In this document: positions 1 through 7,881 of the stretch, piece after piece
Numbering within the stretch: the stretch's first letter is position 1
Layout of the letters: each line of letters starts with the position of its first letter
Source of the DNA: Acidobacteriota bacterium
GTDB lineage: Bacteria > Acidobacteriota > Vicinamibacteria > Fen-336
DNA: 57,625 bases
Direction of reading: 5' to 3'
Assembly (NCBI GenBank): GCA_003223555.1
Contig: QHVM01000051.1
Location: 1 to 57,625 of the forward strand
The notes under the pieces: model-generated
The model's input: the letters and a program-made list of their open reading frames with translations, nothing else
What the model was told of the DNA's origin: nothing
The model's database searches: none
Made by a program: the position numbers and the translations under genes

Positions 1-18
1 GTGCCCGAGCGCCACCCC

Positions 19-24
19 TATAAT
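19..24 (+). promoter_or_regulatory. -10 element TATAAT of a leaderless promoter
   Basis: A perfect TATAAT lies 6 bases before the ATG at 31. With the usual 6-7 base distance from -10 to start of transcription, the mRNA would begin at or next to the A of the ATG. The -35 element would lie outside the window. This argues for a start at 31 rather than at the GTG at position 1. Confidence 0.6.
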
Positions 25-30
25 CGGAAG

Positions 31-489
31 ATGGCCTCGACCAAGCGACGCTGGCACGCGCCCGAAGGCCTGCGCGTTCATGCCGACGGCACCTGGCGAG
101 TGGGGGACGTGCACGTCATCCATCCCCCCAGCCTCCGTTACTTCAAGTCGCACCTGGTCTTCGAGGAGCAGGGCTCCTTCATCGTGGACGGCGACCAGCG
201 GATGCGCGTGGACGTCGAGGGCCCGGCCTTCCAGGTTTCGAGCCTCGTGCTCGACGAGCAGCGCGAGGAGGCGCGGGTGGTCCTCGACGACGGCACCGTG
301 GAGAAGGTGGCCGACGAGGCGCTGGGCATGAACCGCGACAGCGGCCGGTTCGAGTGCCGCGTGCGGGGAGGCCGGGCGACCGCGCTGCTCGCCCGCGGCC
401 CCCACCAGACGCTGCTCGAGCACCTGGAGGAGGACCGGGGGCGGTTCTCCCTCCGGGTCGGGCAGAGCCGCGTCGCCGTGCGCACCTGA
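31..489 (+). CDS. DUF1285-like protein
   Basis: The 152-residue product has the look of the DUF1285 family: a DGTWRVGDVHVIHP start, then an F-x-S-x-L segment (FKSHLVFEEQGSF), a V-x-VEGPAF motif, and an alternating beta-strand pattern with a short C-terminal helix. No catalytic residues are evident and the family has no settled function. It is soluble, with no signal peptide. I chose the ATG at 31 because a TATAAT sits 6 bases before it and the GTG at 1 would place that promoter inside the gene. The stop overlaps the start of the endonuclease IV gene, so the two are translationally coupled. The family call is from memory of the motif pattern. Confidence 0.7.
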   Translation: MASTKRRWHAPEGLRVHADGTWRVGDVHVIHPPSLRYFKSHLVFEEQGSFIVDGDQRMRVDVEGPAFQVSSLVLDEQREEARVVLDDGTVEKVADEALGMNRDSGRFECRVRGGRATALLARGPHQTLLEHLEEDRGRFSLRVGQSRVAVRT

Positions 490-1343
490 TGCTGCTCGGC
501 GCCCACGTCCCCACCGCCGGCGGCGTGCCCCGGGCCCCGGGCAACGGGGACAGCATCGCCGCCACCGCGATCCAGATCTTCACGCGCAGCCAGCGGCAGT
601 GGAAGGCGAAGCCCATGACCGCCGACGAATCGGGCGCCTTCCGGGCCGCCCTCGGCGGCAGCGGCGTGAAGGCAGTGCTGTCCCACGCCTCCTACCTCAT
701 CAACCTGTGCAGCGTCGTCCCCGGCTTCCGCGCGCTGAGCCGCCGGACGCTCGCCGAAGAGCTGCGCCGGTGCGACGCCCTCGGCATCCCGTATGCCGTC
801 GTGCATCCCGGCGCCCACATGGGGGCGGGCGAGAGGGCGGGCCTGGCCGCGGTGGCGCGCAGCCTCGACGAGGTCCGGCGCCGGACGCGAGGCCTCTCGG
901 CCATGCCCTTGCTGGAGGTGACCGCCGGTCAGGGGTCGTGCCTGGGCCATCGCTTCGAGGAGGTGGCGGAGATCCTGGACCAGGTGAAGGAGCCGGACCG
1001 GGTCGGCGTCTGCCTCGACACCTGCCATCTGCTCGCGGCCGGGTACGACATCTCCACGCGGCGCGGCTACGAGCAGACCCTCGGGGACTTCGACCGCGTG
1101 CTCGGCCTGGACCGGCTGAAGGCCATCCACCTGAACGACTCCCAGAAGCCGCTCGGGAGCCGGGTCGACCGGCATGCGCACATCGGCGAAGGGTTCCTGG
1201 GGCTGAACACCTTCGCGCGGTTCGTGAACGATCCGCGGCTGGGCGCGGTGCCGATGGTCGTGGAGACGCCGGGGCCGGCCGAGGTGTGGAAGAAGGAGAT
1301 CGCCCTCCTGCGCGGCCTGGTGGGGCGGCGCCCGAGGGGCTAG
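489..1343 (+). CDS. nfo: Endonuclease IV, AP endonuclease family 2
   Basis: The 284-residue protein is a normal-length endonuclease IV, which cuts the backbone 5' of abasic sites in base excision repair and needs three zinc ions. It opens with MLLGAHVPTAGG, and the metal ligands are visible in order: VVHPGAHMGAG (about residue 100), LLEVTAGQGSCLGH (Glu near 140), VCLDTCHLLAAGYD (Asp and His), IHLNDSQKPLGSRVDRHAHIGEG, and the final Glu in VVETPG. The ATG overlaps the stop of the DUF1285 gene by one base (TGATG). queG follows after 5 bases, so this looks like one operon joining DNA repair with a tRNA-modification enzyme. Confidence 0.95.
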   Translation: MLLGAHVPTAGGVPRAPGNGDSIAATAIQIFTRSQRQWKAKPMTADESGAFRAALGGSGVKAVLSHASYLINLCSVVPGFRALSRRTLAEELRRCDALGIPYAVVHPGAHMGAGERAGLAAVARSLDEVRRRTRGLSAMPLLEVTAGQGSCLGHRFEEVAEILDQVKEPDRVGVCLDTCHLLAAGYDISTRRGYEQTLGDFDRVLGLDRLKAIHLNDSQKPLGSRVDRHAHIGEGFLGLNTFARFVNDPRLGAVPMVVETPGPAEVWKKEIALLRGLVGRRPRG

Positions 1344-1348
1344 CCGCG

Positions 1349-2410
1349 ATGGATCCGCGATCCCTCGCCGCGCGCGCCAAGGCCCTGGCCCTCGAGGCCG
1401 GCTTCGACCTGGCCGGCATCGCCGCCGCCGAGGCGCCTCCGGAGCTGGGCTTCTTCGCGGAGTGGATCGCCCGCGGGTACGCCGGAGAGATGGCCTACCT
1501 CACCTCGCAAGCCGCCCATCGCCGGGACCTCCGCTGCGCCTTTCCGTGGGCCCGCTCGGTCCTCTCGGTCGGTCTGCAGTACGACACTCCGCATCCCTAC
1601 TCCACCGAAGCGCCCGCCGAGGCGGGCTGGATCGCCCGCTACGCCTGGGGCGACGACTACCACGACGTGATGAGGACCAGGCTGGAGCGGCTGGCCGGCC
1701 GGCTGGAGGCGGAAGCGGGGCCCTTCCGCTGGCGGGCCTACGTCGACACGGGACCCGTCGTCGAGCGGGCCTACGCCGCCGCCGCCGGCCTGGGGGCGTG
1801 GGGCAAGAACTCCTGCCTGCTGCATCCCGAGCACGGCTCGTGGTTCTTCATCGGGGAGCTGGTCACCGACCTGGAGCTGGCGGCCGACGCTCCCCGCCCC
1901 GACATGTGCGGGAGCTGCACCGCCTGCCTCGACGCCTGCCCCACCGGCGCCCTGCCCGCGCCCTACGTGCTCGACGCGACCCGTTGCATCAGCTACCTGA
2001 CGATCGAGCTGAAGGGGCCCATCGCGGAGTCGTCCCGCGAGGGGGTCGGCCGGCAGGTCTTCGGCTGCGACATCTGCCAGGACGTCTGCCCCTGGAACCG
2101 GCGCCGCCGCTACCGCGCCGAGCCGGCGTTCGAGCCGCGGGCGGGCCTCCTCGGGCCCGACCTCGAAGAGCTGGCCCGGCTGGACGAGGACGGCTTCCGC
2201 GCCCGCTTTCGCGGCAGCGCCGTGAAGCGGGCCAAGCGCCGCGGGCTGCTCCGCAACGTGGCGGTGGCCCTCGGCAACTCCGGCGATGCCGCCCATCGGC
2301 CAGTCCTCGAGCGGCTCGCCGAGGACGCTGATCCGCTCGTGCAGGAGCACGCGCGCTGGGCGCTCCGGCGGCTGGCGCCGGAAAAGGAAACGGCGCCCGA
2401 AGCGGAATGA
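1349..2410 (+). CDS. queG: Epoxyqueuosine reductase QueG
   Basis: The 353-residue product is the cobalamin- and iron-sulfur-dependent enzyme that makes the last step of queuosine synthesis on tRNA. Two 4Fe-4S cysteine sets are present: MCGSCTACLDACPTGAL (about 189-205) and FGCDICQDVCPWN (about 237-249). The typical VDTGPVVERAYAAAAGLGAWGKNS segment precedes them, and the C-terminus carries a HEAT-like stretch with LRNVAVALGNSGD. The ATG at 1349 comes 5 bases after the nfo stop. The gene ends facing the minus-strand lipoprotein gene, with only 40 bases between the stops. Confidence 0.95.
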   Translation: MDPRSLAARAKALALEAGFDLAGIAAAEAPPELGFFAEWIARGYAGEMAYLTSQAAHRRDLRCAFPWARSVLSVGLQYDTPHPYSTEAPAEAGWIARYAWGDDYHDVMRTRLERLAGRLEAEAGPFRWRAYVDTGPVVERAYAAAAGLGAWGKNSCLLHPEHGSWFFIGELVTDLELAADAPRPDMCGSCTACLDACPTGALPAPYVLDATRCISYLTIELKGPIAESSREGVGRQVFGCDICQDVCPWNRRRRYRAEPAFEPRAGLLGPDLEELARLDEDGFRARFRGSAVKRAKRRGLLRNVAVALGNSGDAAHRPVLERLAEDADPLVQEHARWALRRLAPEKETAPEAE

Positions 2411-2450
2411 CGACCCCTCCGAGCGCCGGCTATGAAGGTACTGACGCCCC

Positions 2451-3422
2451 CTAGAACCTGACTCCGTCCTTCACGCGCACCGTCCAACGCGAGCCGGCCG
2501 GCAGCTCGATCTCCTTGCCCTTGGTCCCGAGCACCGCGCCGGCGCCGGCGAGGCCGCCGATGATCGCGCCCTTGCCGGCCCCCTTGCCGCCGCCCGCGAT
2601 GCCGCCGATGATCGCGCCGGCCGCCGTCCCCCCGCCGATGATGGCCGCGTCGCGCTGGTGGCTGTCGGTCGCGACGGCCTCGATCTCCGTCGTATCGAGC
2701 CGCTGCGTGCGGCCGCGCACGACGATCTGGTCGAAGGCGATCGCCACCCGCGCCCGGCCCGAGACGCGCCCGGACCCCTGGGCGTCCAGCACCCGGCCCT
2801 TCAGCACGGTGCCTCCGGGCAGCAGCACGCGGCCATCCTCGCCCGTCGCCCTCTCGACCCGCGCCGTCACGCGGTCGCCCGGCCGGCTGGTCGCCGAGGA
2901 GACGGGAGTTTCCAGGACCAGCGAGAGCTGCGTGCCGGCCGGGATGCTGATGCGCTCGGCGCGGTCCTCGTCGTCACGCCACACGCGCACGGTGCCCGCC
3001 TCGGCCGCCTGTCCCGGGCGCTCCACCGGCTCCGGCCGCGTCACGACGCGATCGGGAGCTTCGTTCCGGGATGTCACGACCGGCTCGGCGCCGTGATTGG
3101 CGGCTGCCGCGCGCCGGGAGGCCGGCGCCTCGTGCCCGCGCGGGATCGTCGAGGTGCGCGAGGACGTGGAGGCGTGGGCCGACCCGCGCGGCGGCTGGCT
3201 GGCGCGAGCCGGCGCCGACTGGATCTGCGCTTCCCATGCTGGCTCGGGCTGCGCGGTCGCCACCGCAGAAGGCGACGGTGTAGCCTTGCGCTCGAGATCC
3301 GCCACCCGCTTCTCGAGGTCCTGGTTCTTCTGAGGCTCGGCCGCGTTCTTGTCCGGCGCGGACTGGCACGCGGCCAGAAGCGCTGCGAGCACCAGGGCCA
3401 TTCCGAGGTTCCATCGGGTCAT
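2451..3422 (-). CDS. Glycine-zipper lipoprotein
   Basis: The 323-residue product starts MTRWNLGMALVLAALLAACQS, a lipoprotein signal with Cys at about 20. A short coiled coil (LEKRVADLERKA) follows, then a long Ser/Ala/Pro-rich linker. The second half starts at IPAGTQLSLVLETPVSS, a fold shared with VirB10/TrbI C-termini, and ends in a glycine zipper (GGGTAAGAIIGGIAGGGKG and GAIIGGLAGAGAVLG) before a final beta segment. Glycine zippers insert in or stabilise membranes, so an outer-membrane structural role is likely but unproven. An AGGGAGG ribosome site sits about 8 bases before the ATG. A strong sigma-54 promoter lies just upstream. Confidence 0.85.
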   Translation of the reverse strand: MTRWNLGMALVLAALLAACQSAPDKNAAEPQKNQDLEKRVADLERKATPSPSAVATAQPEPAWEAQIQSAPARASQPPRGSAHASTSSRTSTIPRGHEAPASRRAAAANHGAEPVVTSRNEAPDRVVTRPEPVERPGQAAEAGTVRVWRDDEDRAERISIPAGTQLSLVLETPVSSATSRPGDRVTARVERATGEDGRVLLPGGTVLKGRVLDAQGSGRVSGRARVAIAFDQIVVRGRTQRLDTTEIEAVATDSHQRDAAIIGGGTAAGAIIGGIAGGGKGAGKGAIIGGLAGAGAVLGTKGKEIELPAGSRWTVRVKDGVRF

Positions 3423-3453
3423 AGGCGCACCCTCCCTTCCCACGACCAGGAAA

Positions 3454-3469
3454 AGCAAGCCCTGTGCCA
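3454..3469 (-). promoter_or_regulatory. Sigma-54 (-24/-12) promoter
   Basis: On the minus strand the sequence reads TGGCAC-AGGGC-TTGCT. The GG and GC doublets are separated by exactly 10 bases, as the RpoN consensus requires. The predicted transcript starts near 3443, giving a leader of about 20 bases that contains the AGGGAGG ribosome site of the lipoprotein gene at 3422. Upstream dyads GTGAG-GTGG-CTCAC (3541-3554) and CACGG-AAC-CCGTG (3563-3575) could be activator sites, but they are weak evidence in GC-rich DNA. Confidence 0.7.
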
Positions 3470-3550
3470 CGGCCGGCCCTTCTCCTCGTCCCGCAAAACT
3501 TCGCTTCTGAGGCCTATTTACGGGCTCGCCGGAGGTCAGAGTGAGGTGGC

Positions 3551-4048
3551 TCACCCGCCGTTCACGGAACCCGTGTCCTCTCGGCGTGACGCCGCCTCCG
3601 CAATGAGACGGTTGTTGTCCCCGAGCACCTGGTACTCGCGATGGAGGGCCCCCAGACAGACGATGAGCGTCACCCAGGCCGTCGCGTGGTGGATCGAGGC
3701 CGGGACGGCCCGCGTGTGGGCGGCCGCGCCCACGATGAAGTTGGCGATGACCAACAGCAGGGCGAGGGTCATCGCCGGGAAGACCCGCGACTTGAGCCCG
3801 ATCGTCCGGCGGCGGAACGAGTCGCCCCAGCCCCGCGCCTTCTCGAGGTCCTTCAGCTCCACGCCGGTGGCGATGAGGAAGAACATGATGAACGAGTGGG
3901 CCATGACGAGCAGCGTCGTGCTGCCGAGGGCGAGGAGGAAGTGCTGGCGCATCCGCGCCGCATCGGCGGGGACCAGATAGCCGAGGGCGATGGTCACGGC
4001 CAGGGACACCGTGCCGGCCAGCGCCAGCGTCAGGAGGGCGACGGCCAT
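3551..4048 (-). CDS. Four-helix inner-membrane protein
   Basis: The 165-residue product has four predicted membrane helices: residues about 2-25, 34-60, 83-107 and 117-138. Histidines sit in or at the edges of the helices (MAHSF, GAAAH, SIHHATAW), a pattern seen in small haem-binding membrane proteins, though I cannot assign a haem motif. I do not recognise the family. The start ATG is chosen because it begins the first helix (MAVALLTLALAG). It lies 28 bases downstream of the thioredoxin-fold gene and in the same direction as the MqnD gene, so a link to quinone or envelope redox chemistry is possible but inferred only from position. Confidence 0.65.
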   Translation of the reverse strand: MAVALLTLALAGTVSLAVTIALGYLVPADAARMRQHFLLALGSTTLLVMAHSFIMFFLIATGVELKDLEKARGWGDSFRRRTIGLKSRVFPAMTLALLLVIANFIVGAAAHTRAVPASIHHATAWVTLIVCLGALHREYQVLGDNNRLIAEAASRREDTGSVNGG

Positions 4049-4076
4049 GTCACCTCGACGAGGCGGCGCGGGGCAG

Positions 4077-4553
4077 TCAACCGGGGCGCAGCGCCGGCGC
4101 ATCGTCCCCGGGCTCGAACAGCGGCGCGGGGACCCCGAGCCGGGCGGCGAAGGCCTCGACGTCCGCGCGGCGGAAACCCTCCGAGACACGTTCGATCCGG
4201 CCCCGGACATCCACGAGATACAGCGTCGGCACGGTGGCCAGCCCGAGGCGGGCGGCCAGCGGGTAGGGGACCGCCTCCAGCCGGACCGGCATGTCCAGCC
4301 CGAGCTCGTCGACGAGGGCCTGTGCGTCCACGGCCTCGTCCTGGAGGACGGCTACCACGGTGCCCGCCGGCGCGGCCCGCCGGTGGATTCGGTCCACGAA
4401 GGGCAGCGTCAGCCGGCTCGTCTCGCAGTCGCTGTGGCCCACGGCGACGAGCGCGGCGCCCCGCCTCCACGCCTCGGAGAGGGGCCGGGACCGGCGGTCG
4501 AGCCCGGGCAGCTCGGAGTCGGGAAACGGCGCCGGAGGACCGAGGGGCGGCAT
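4077..4553 (-). CDS. Thioredoxin-fold protein with a CxxS site
   Basis: The 158-residue protein has a thioredoxin/redoxin fold. The active-site segment reads VGHSDCETSRLTLPF, so the usual CxxC is C-E-T-S, with a single cysteine. The cis-proline loop is present (ATVPTLYLVD), followed by the expected last strand and helix (GRIERVSEGFRRADVEAF). One-cysteine sites act in monothiol exchange, isomerase-like or peroxidase-like roles rather than in full dithiol reduction. No signal peptide is visible, so it is probably cytoplasmic. The ATG comes one base after the MqnD stop, so the two are coupled. Confidence 0.75.
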   Translation of the reverse strand: MPPLGPPAPFPDSELPGLDRRSRPLSEAWRRGAALVAVGHSDCETSRLTLPFVDRIHRRAAPAGTVVAVLQDEAVDAQALVDELGLDMPVRLEAVPYPLAARLGLATVPTLYLVDVRGRIERVSEGFRRADVEAFAARLGVPAPLFEPGDDAPALRPG

Positions 4554-4554
4554 C

Positions 4555-5391
4555 TCAGGCGGGGACGAAGTCCACCGTCACGGCCCGAGGGATGAGGCCC
4601 GCGGCGTGGCCGCGGGCGAGCAGCTCCTGGACCGCCCGCCGGCCACGCTCGCCGCAGTCGACCGTCATCTCGTTCACCCACATCCCCACGAAGCGGTCGG
4701 CGACCGCGGGATCCATCCCGCGCGCGAACCCCAGGGCGTACTGCAGCGCCTCGGCGCGATGGGCGAGCGAGTACCGCACGCTCGCGCGGACGAGACGCGT
4801 GAGGCGGGCCATCATCTCGTCGCCCAGGTCCCGGCGCACGGCGTTCCCGCCCAGGGGCAGGGGCAGCCCGGTCTGCTCCTTCCACCACGCCCCCAGGTCG
4901 AGGATCTTCCGGAGGCCGTGGCCGGCGAAGGTGAGCTGGCCCTCGTGGATGACCAGCCCCGCGTCGGCGCGGCCGGCGCGCACCTCGTCGAGGATGCGGT
5001 CGAAGGGGACCACGCGCGTCCGGGCGCGCGGCGCGAAGAGCCGCAGCGCGAGGCAGGCGGTCGTGAGCGTGCCCGGCACGGCCACGAGTGCTTCGCCGTC
5101 CTCGAGGGCGGAGCCGGAGAGCCGCTCGCCGGCGATCAGCAACGGTCCGTAACCGTCGCCGATGCTGCCCCCGCACGGCATCAGGGCGTAGCGGTCGCCG
5201 ACGTAGGCGTAGGCATGGAAGGAGACGGCGGTCACCTCGTGCACGCCGTCGCGCGCCTGCTGGTTCAGGGTTTCGATGTCGCGCAGCACGTGGGCGATCT
5301 CCAGGCCGTCGGTGGGCACCTTGCCGCGCGCCAGGCCGTAGAACATGAACGCGTCGTCGCTGTCGGGGCTGTGGGCGAGGGAGATCCGCAT
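4555..5391 (-). CDS. mqnD: MqnD-like protein, futalosine menaquinone pathway
   Basis: The 278-residue protein belongs to the MqnA/MqnD solute-binding-like family. The N-terminus SPDSDDAFMFYGLARG and the VSFHAYAYVGDRYALMPCGGSIGDGYGPLL segment (key residues about 58-87) fit MqnD, which converts cyclic dehypoxanthine futalosine to 1,4-dihydroxy-6-naphthoate. Length is normal. It is the first gene of a minus-strand run with the CxxS protein and the membrane protein. Its promoter has TATGAT at 5404-5409 and TTGGAG at 5428-5433, so its leader is only about 6 bases. MqnA is the alternative; no other mqn gene is in the window. Confidence 0.75.
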   Translation of the reverse strand: MRISLAHSPDSDDAFMFYGLARGKVPTDGLEIAHVLRDIETLNQQARDGVHEVTAVSFHAYAYVGDRYALMPCGGSIGDGYGPLLIAGERLSGSALEDGEALVAVPGTLTTACLALRLFAPRARTRVVPFDRILDEVRAGRADAGLVIHEGQLTFAGHGLRKILDLGAWWKEQTGLPLPLGGNAVRRDLGDEMMARLTRLVRASVRYSLAHRAEALQYALGFARGMDPAVADRFVGMWVNEMTVDCGERGRRAVQELLARGHAAGLIPRAVTVDFVPA

Positions 5392-5403
5392 GCGCCTGCT
5401 TCG

Positions 5404-5433
5404 ATCATAGTGCCCGCCGGCGGACGCCTCCAA
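5404..5433 (-). promoter_or_regulatory. Promoter of the mqnD run
   Basis: On the minus strand, TTGGAG (5433-5428) and TATGAT (5409-5404) are separated by 18 bases. The -10 ends 12 bases before the ATG at 5391, so the leader is about 6 bases. It is divergent from the promoter at 5440-5448. Confidence 0.5.
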
Positions 5434-5439
5434 GCCGCG

Positions 5440-5448
5440 TGGTACACT
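5440..5448 (+). promoter_or_regulatory. Extended -10 promoter, leaderless
   Basis: TGG-TACACT matches the extended -10 pattern TGnTAnnnT. The hexamer ends 7 bases before the GTG at 5456, so transcription would begin at the start codon. Confidence 0.5.
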
Positions 5449-5455
5449 CACCGCC

Positions 5456-6181
5456 GTGATCCGCCGGCTCTTCGGCGTCATCCTCCTGCTGGCCCCGCTC
5501 ACGATCGCCGGCTGCGCCTCGGCCAAGCCGCGCCCCGGCGCCCGGGTCGACCTCGGCGCGGCCCAGCAGGCGGTCGAGGTGGCCCGCAAGGCGGGGGCCC
5601 CGGCCAAGGCGCCCGACGCCTTCAAGCAGGCCGAGCGCCACCTGAAGGAGGCCCAGTCGGTGGCCGCCTCGTCCGACCTGACCCCGGAGAAGTCCGCGCG
5701 GGCGCAGGGACTCGGCGAGCTGGCGATCGCCGAGGCGCGCTGCGCGGTCACGCTGAGCCGCCTCGCCGGCCCCAACGAGAAAACGGCCCGGACCGGCCCC
5801 GAGGGGGAGCGGGCCAACGCGCGGCTCAAGAAGGCCGAGGACGACAACCGGCGCCTCGAGGAGCGCATCGCGCTTCTGCTCCACGATCTCGAGGTGACGG
5901 AGACGGAGGTGATCCGCACCAAGGCCCGCCTGAAGGGCATCGAGACCAAGGCCGAGGCGTCCTCGGCCATCGCGGAGGCGCGGATCCTCATGGGCCGGCT
6001 GGATACCCGGACGAAAGCGGCCACGCTCAGCCTCTGCGAGGACTCCCTGGCCAAGGCCGAGAAGCAGCTCCAGCAGGAGAACTACGGGGCCGCACTGTTC
6101 TTCGCCATGAAGGCGCAGGACGCGGCGACCAAGGCCCAGGAATCGTCCGACTCCCGCCGACCCTCGCCGCCGCCCAATTGA
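5456..6181 (+). CDS. DUF4398-type lipoprotein
   Basis: The 241-residue product has a lipoprotein signal (MIRRLFGVILLLAPLTIAGCAS, Cys near 20). It then has helices rich in Ala, Glu and Lys: an N-terminal pair around AFKQAERHLKEAQSVAA, a long coiled coil around ENRRLEERIALLLHDLEVTE-like residues (about 120-165), and a C-terminal SLAKAEKQLQQENYGAALFFAMKAQDAA segment. The repeated AxxxLxxAE pattern is that of DUF4398, often found N-terminal to OmpA domains, but no OmpA domain is present. An outer-membrane anchored periplasmic scaffold is likely. GTG is the start, directly at the predicted transcript 5' end. Confidence 0.75.
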   Translation: MIRRLFGVILLLAPLTIAGCASAKPRPGARVDLGAAQQAVEVARKAGAPAKAPDAFKQAERHLKEAQSVAASSDLTPEKSARAQGLGELAIAEARCAVTLSRLAGPNEKTARTGPEGERANARLKKAEDDNRRLEERIALLLHDLEVTETEVIRTKARLKGIETKAEASSAIAEARILMGRLDTRTKAATLSLCEDSLAKAEKQLQQENYGAALFFAMKAQDAATKAQESSDSRRPSPPPN

Positions 6182-6204
6182 GCGTCCGCGGCTAGCGCCG
6201 GCGG

Positions 6205-7881
6205 CTACCCGCCGGCCGCTTTGGCGGGGGCCTCGTGGCCGGCCAGGACGACGCGGTCGCGGCCCTGCGCCTTGGCCGCGTAAAGCGCGGCGTCGGCCGC
6301 GTCGACCAGCGGCCGCACGGCCTGCCCATCCTCGGGGAAGGTGGCGACACCGATGGAGACGGTGGTGTGAGGGATCTCGGTGGCCGCCGGCCGGCCGGGG
6401 CGGGCGCTGACGGCGGCGCGGATCTTCTCCGCCACCGGAAGGGCCTGCGGCTTCGGGCACGAGGGCAGGAGCACGGCCAGCTCCTCGCCGCCGTAGCGGA
6501 AGGCGGAATCCGTCGTGCGGACGTTCTTCATCACGATGGAGGCCACGCGCGCCAGCTCGGTGTCGCCCTCGGTGTGTCCCCAGCGGTCGTTGAACTGCTT
6601 GAAGTGGTCAAGGTCGAGCAGGAGCAGGCTCAGCGGGCGGTCCTCGCGCACGCCGCGCCGCATCTCCTTCTCCAGCGTTTCCTGGAAGTGGCGCCGGTTG
6701 TAGAGCTGGGTCAGATCGTCGGTGATGGCCTGCGACTCCAGCCGCTGCCGCGCGTCCCTCATCCTGGCCGCCATCTCGTTGAAGGTCCGGGTGAGGTCGG
6801 CCAGCTCGTCGCTGCCCGTCACGGGAAGCGAGACGTCCGTCTCCCCCCGGCTGAGGCGCCGGGCCCCCTCCGAGAGGAGCAGGATGGGACGCAGCAGGCT
6901 GCGGGCGGCGAAGAAGCTGACGAGCAGGACGCTGACGAGCGCGGACAGCCCCGCGATCCACAGCCGCAAGCGCGCCTCGTCCAGCGAGCGGTAGGCGACC
7001 CGCGCCGGGACCGTGGCCGCGAGGTACCCGCCGGATGGACCGGCGAGGCGGCGGACTCCATAGACGACGCGGCCGATCGAGGGCAGGCTCGCCTCCACGA
7101 CCGGCCCCGCCTCTTCCGGAGGCGCGGGCTTCACCACCGGCAGGCGCTCCGTCCCCGGGTTGGCGGGTACCTGCCCGGTGCGGAGGAGGACCCGGCCCTC
7201 CGCGTCGAGCAGCCAGAACTCGGGCGCCGGATCTCCCTCCGCCGGGTTGAGCAGCAGTTGCAGCTCGCGCAGGTCGGGCCGCTCGACGAAGAACCCCACC
7301 GTACGGTCGTTGCGGTCCAGGATCGCGTGCAGCGCGAGCAGGGTGGGGCGGCCGAGGAAGGACGAGCGGTGGAGCGGGCTCACCACGCCCGACTTGGCGG
7401 CCTCGGGCCGGGCGAGCAGACCGTTGGCCCACTCCTCCCATTGCTCGTTCCGGGTCGAGGCCAGGATCCGCCCCCCGGCGTCGGTCACGAACAGCGACTC
7501 GTAGGTCTGGTAGTGGCCGAGCACGGAGGCGAGGTACTCGTTGAGGTCGCGCTGGGCCCGCGCGACGTCGCCGGTCTTGAGCGTGAGGGCCTCCGCGCCC
7601 TCGAAGACCACGAACGAGGCGGACCAGCGCGTCACCTCGCGCGTGCGCTGCCACATCCAATCGTCGATCTGGGTGGACTTGCGGAACAGATGGTTCTTGA
7701 GCGTCTCGCGGACCTTCTCGGCGAGGATTTCCTCGTTTCGGTTCAGCAGATAGCTGCCCATGAGGACCACGGGGACGCCGACGCAGAGCAGGACGACGAG
7801 GAGCAGCTTGGTGCGGAGGGTGAGGCGGAGGGGGTGTATCGGCAGGCGGCCACCTCGGTCAGGAAGAGGGCGGCCGATCAT
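6205..7881 (-). CDS. Membrane diguanylate cyclase (dCACHE-HAMP-GGDEF)
   Basis: The 558-residue protein makes cyclic di-GMP. It has a membrane helix at about 24-46, a large extracytoplasmic sensor of dCACHE type to about 297, a second helix (about 298-320), a HAMP domain (RPILLLSEGARRLSRGE), and a GGDEF domain from about 390. The active site reads YGGEELAVLLP near residue 461, a catalytically competent GGEEL. An inhibitory RxxD site is not obvious. The start ATG overlaps the 3' end of the EamA gene by 23 bases, so the two are probably co-transcribed. Tandem PilZ proteins at 19.1-19.7 kb are possible effectors. Confidence 0.93.
   Translation of the reverse strand: MIGRPLPDRGGRLPIHPLRLTLRTKLLLVVLLCVGVPVVLMGSYLLNRNEEILAEKVRETLKNHLFRKSTQIDDWMWQRTREVTRWSASFVVFEGAEALTLKTGDVARAQRDLNEYLASVLGHYQTYESLFVTDAGGRILASTRNEQWEEWANGLLARPEAAKSGVVSPLHRSSFLGRPTLLALHAILDRNDRTVGFFVERPDLRELQLLLNPAEGDPAPEFWLLDAEGRVLLRTGQVPANPGTERLPVVKPAPPEEAGPVVEASLPSIGRVVYGVRRLAGPSGGYLAATVPARVAYRSLDEARLRLWIAGLSALVSVLLVSFFAARSLLRPILLLSEGARRLSRGETDVSLPVTGSDELADLTRTFNEMAARMRDARQRLESQAITDDLTQLYNRRHFQETLEKEMRRGVREDRPLSLLLLDLDHFKQFNDRWGHTEGDTELARVASIVMKNVRTTDSAFRYGGEELAVLLPSCPKPQALPVAEKIRAAVSARPGRPAATEIPHTTVSIGVATFPEDGQAVRPLVDAADAALYAAKAQGRDRVVLAGHEAPAKAAGG

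Noticed and set aside
1-30. GTG at position 1 as start of the DUF1285 gene
   Set aside because: It would place a perfect TATAAT inside the gene; the ATG at 31 fits the leaderless spacing and starts the conserved region.
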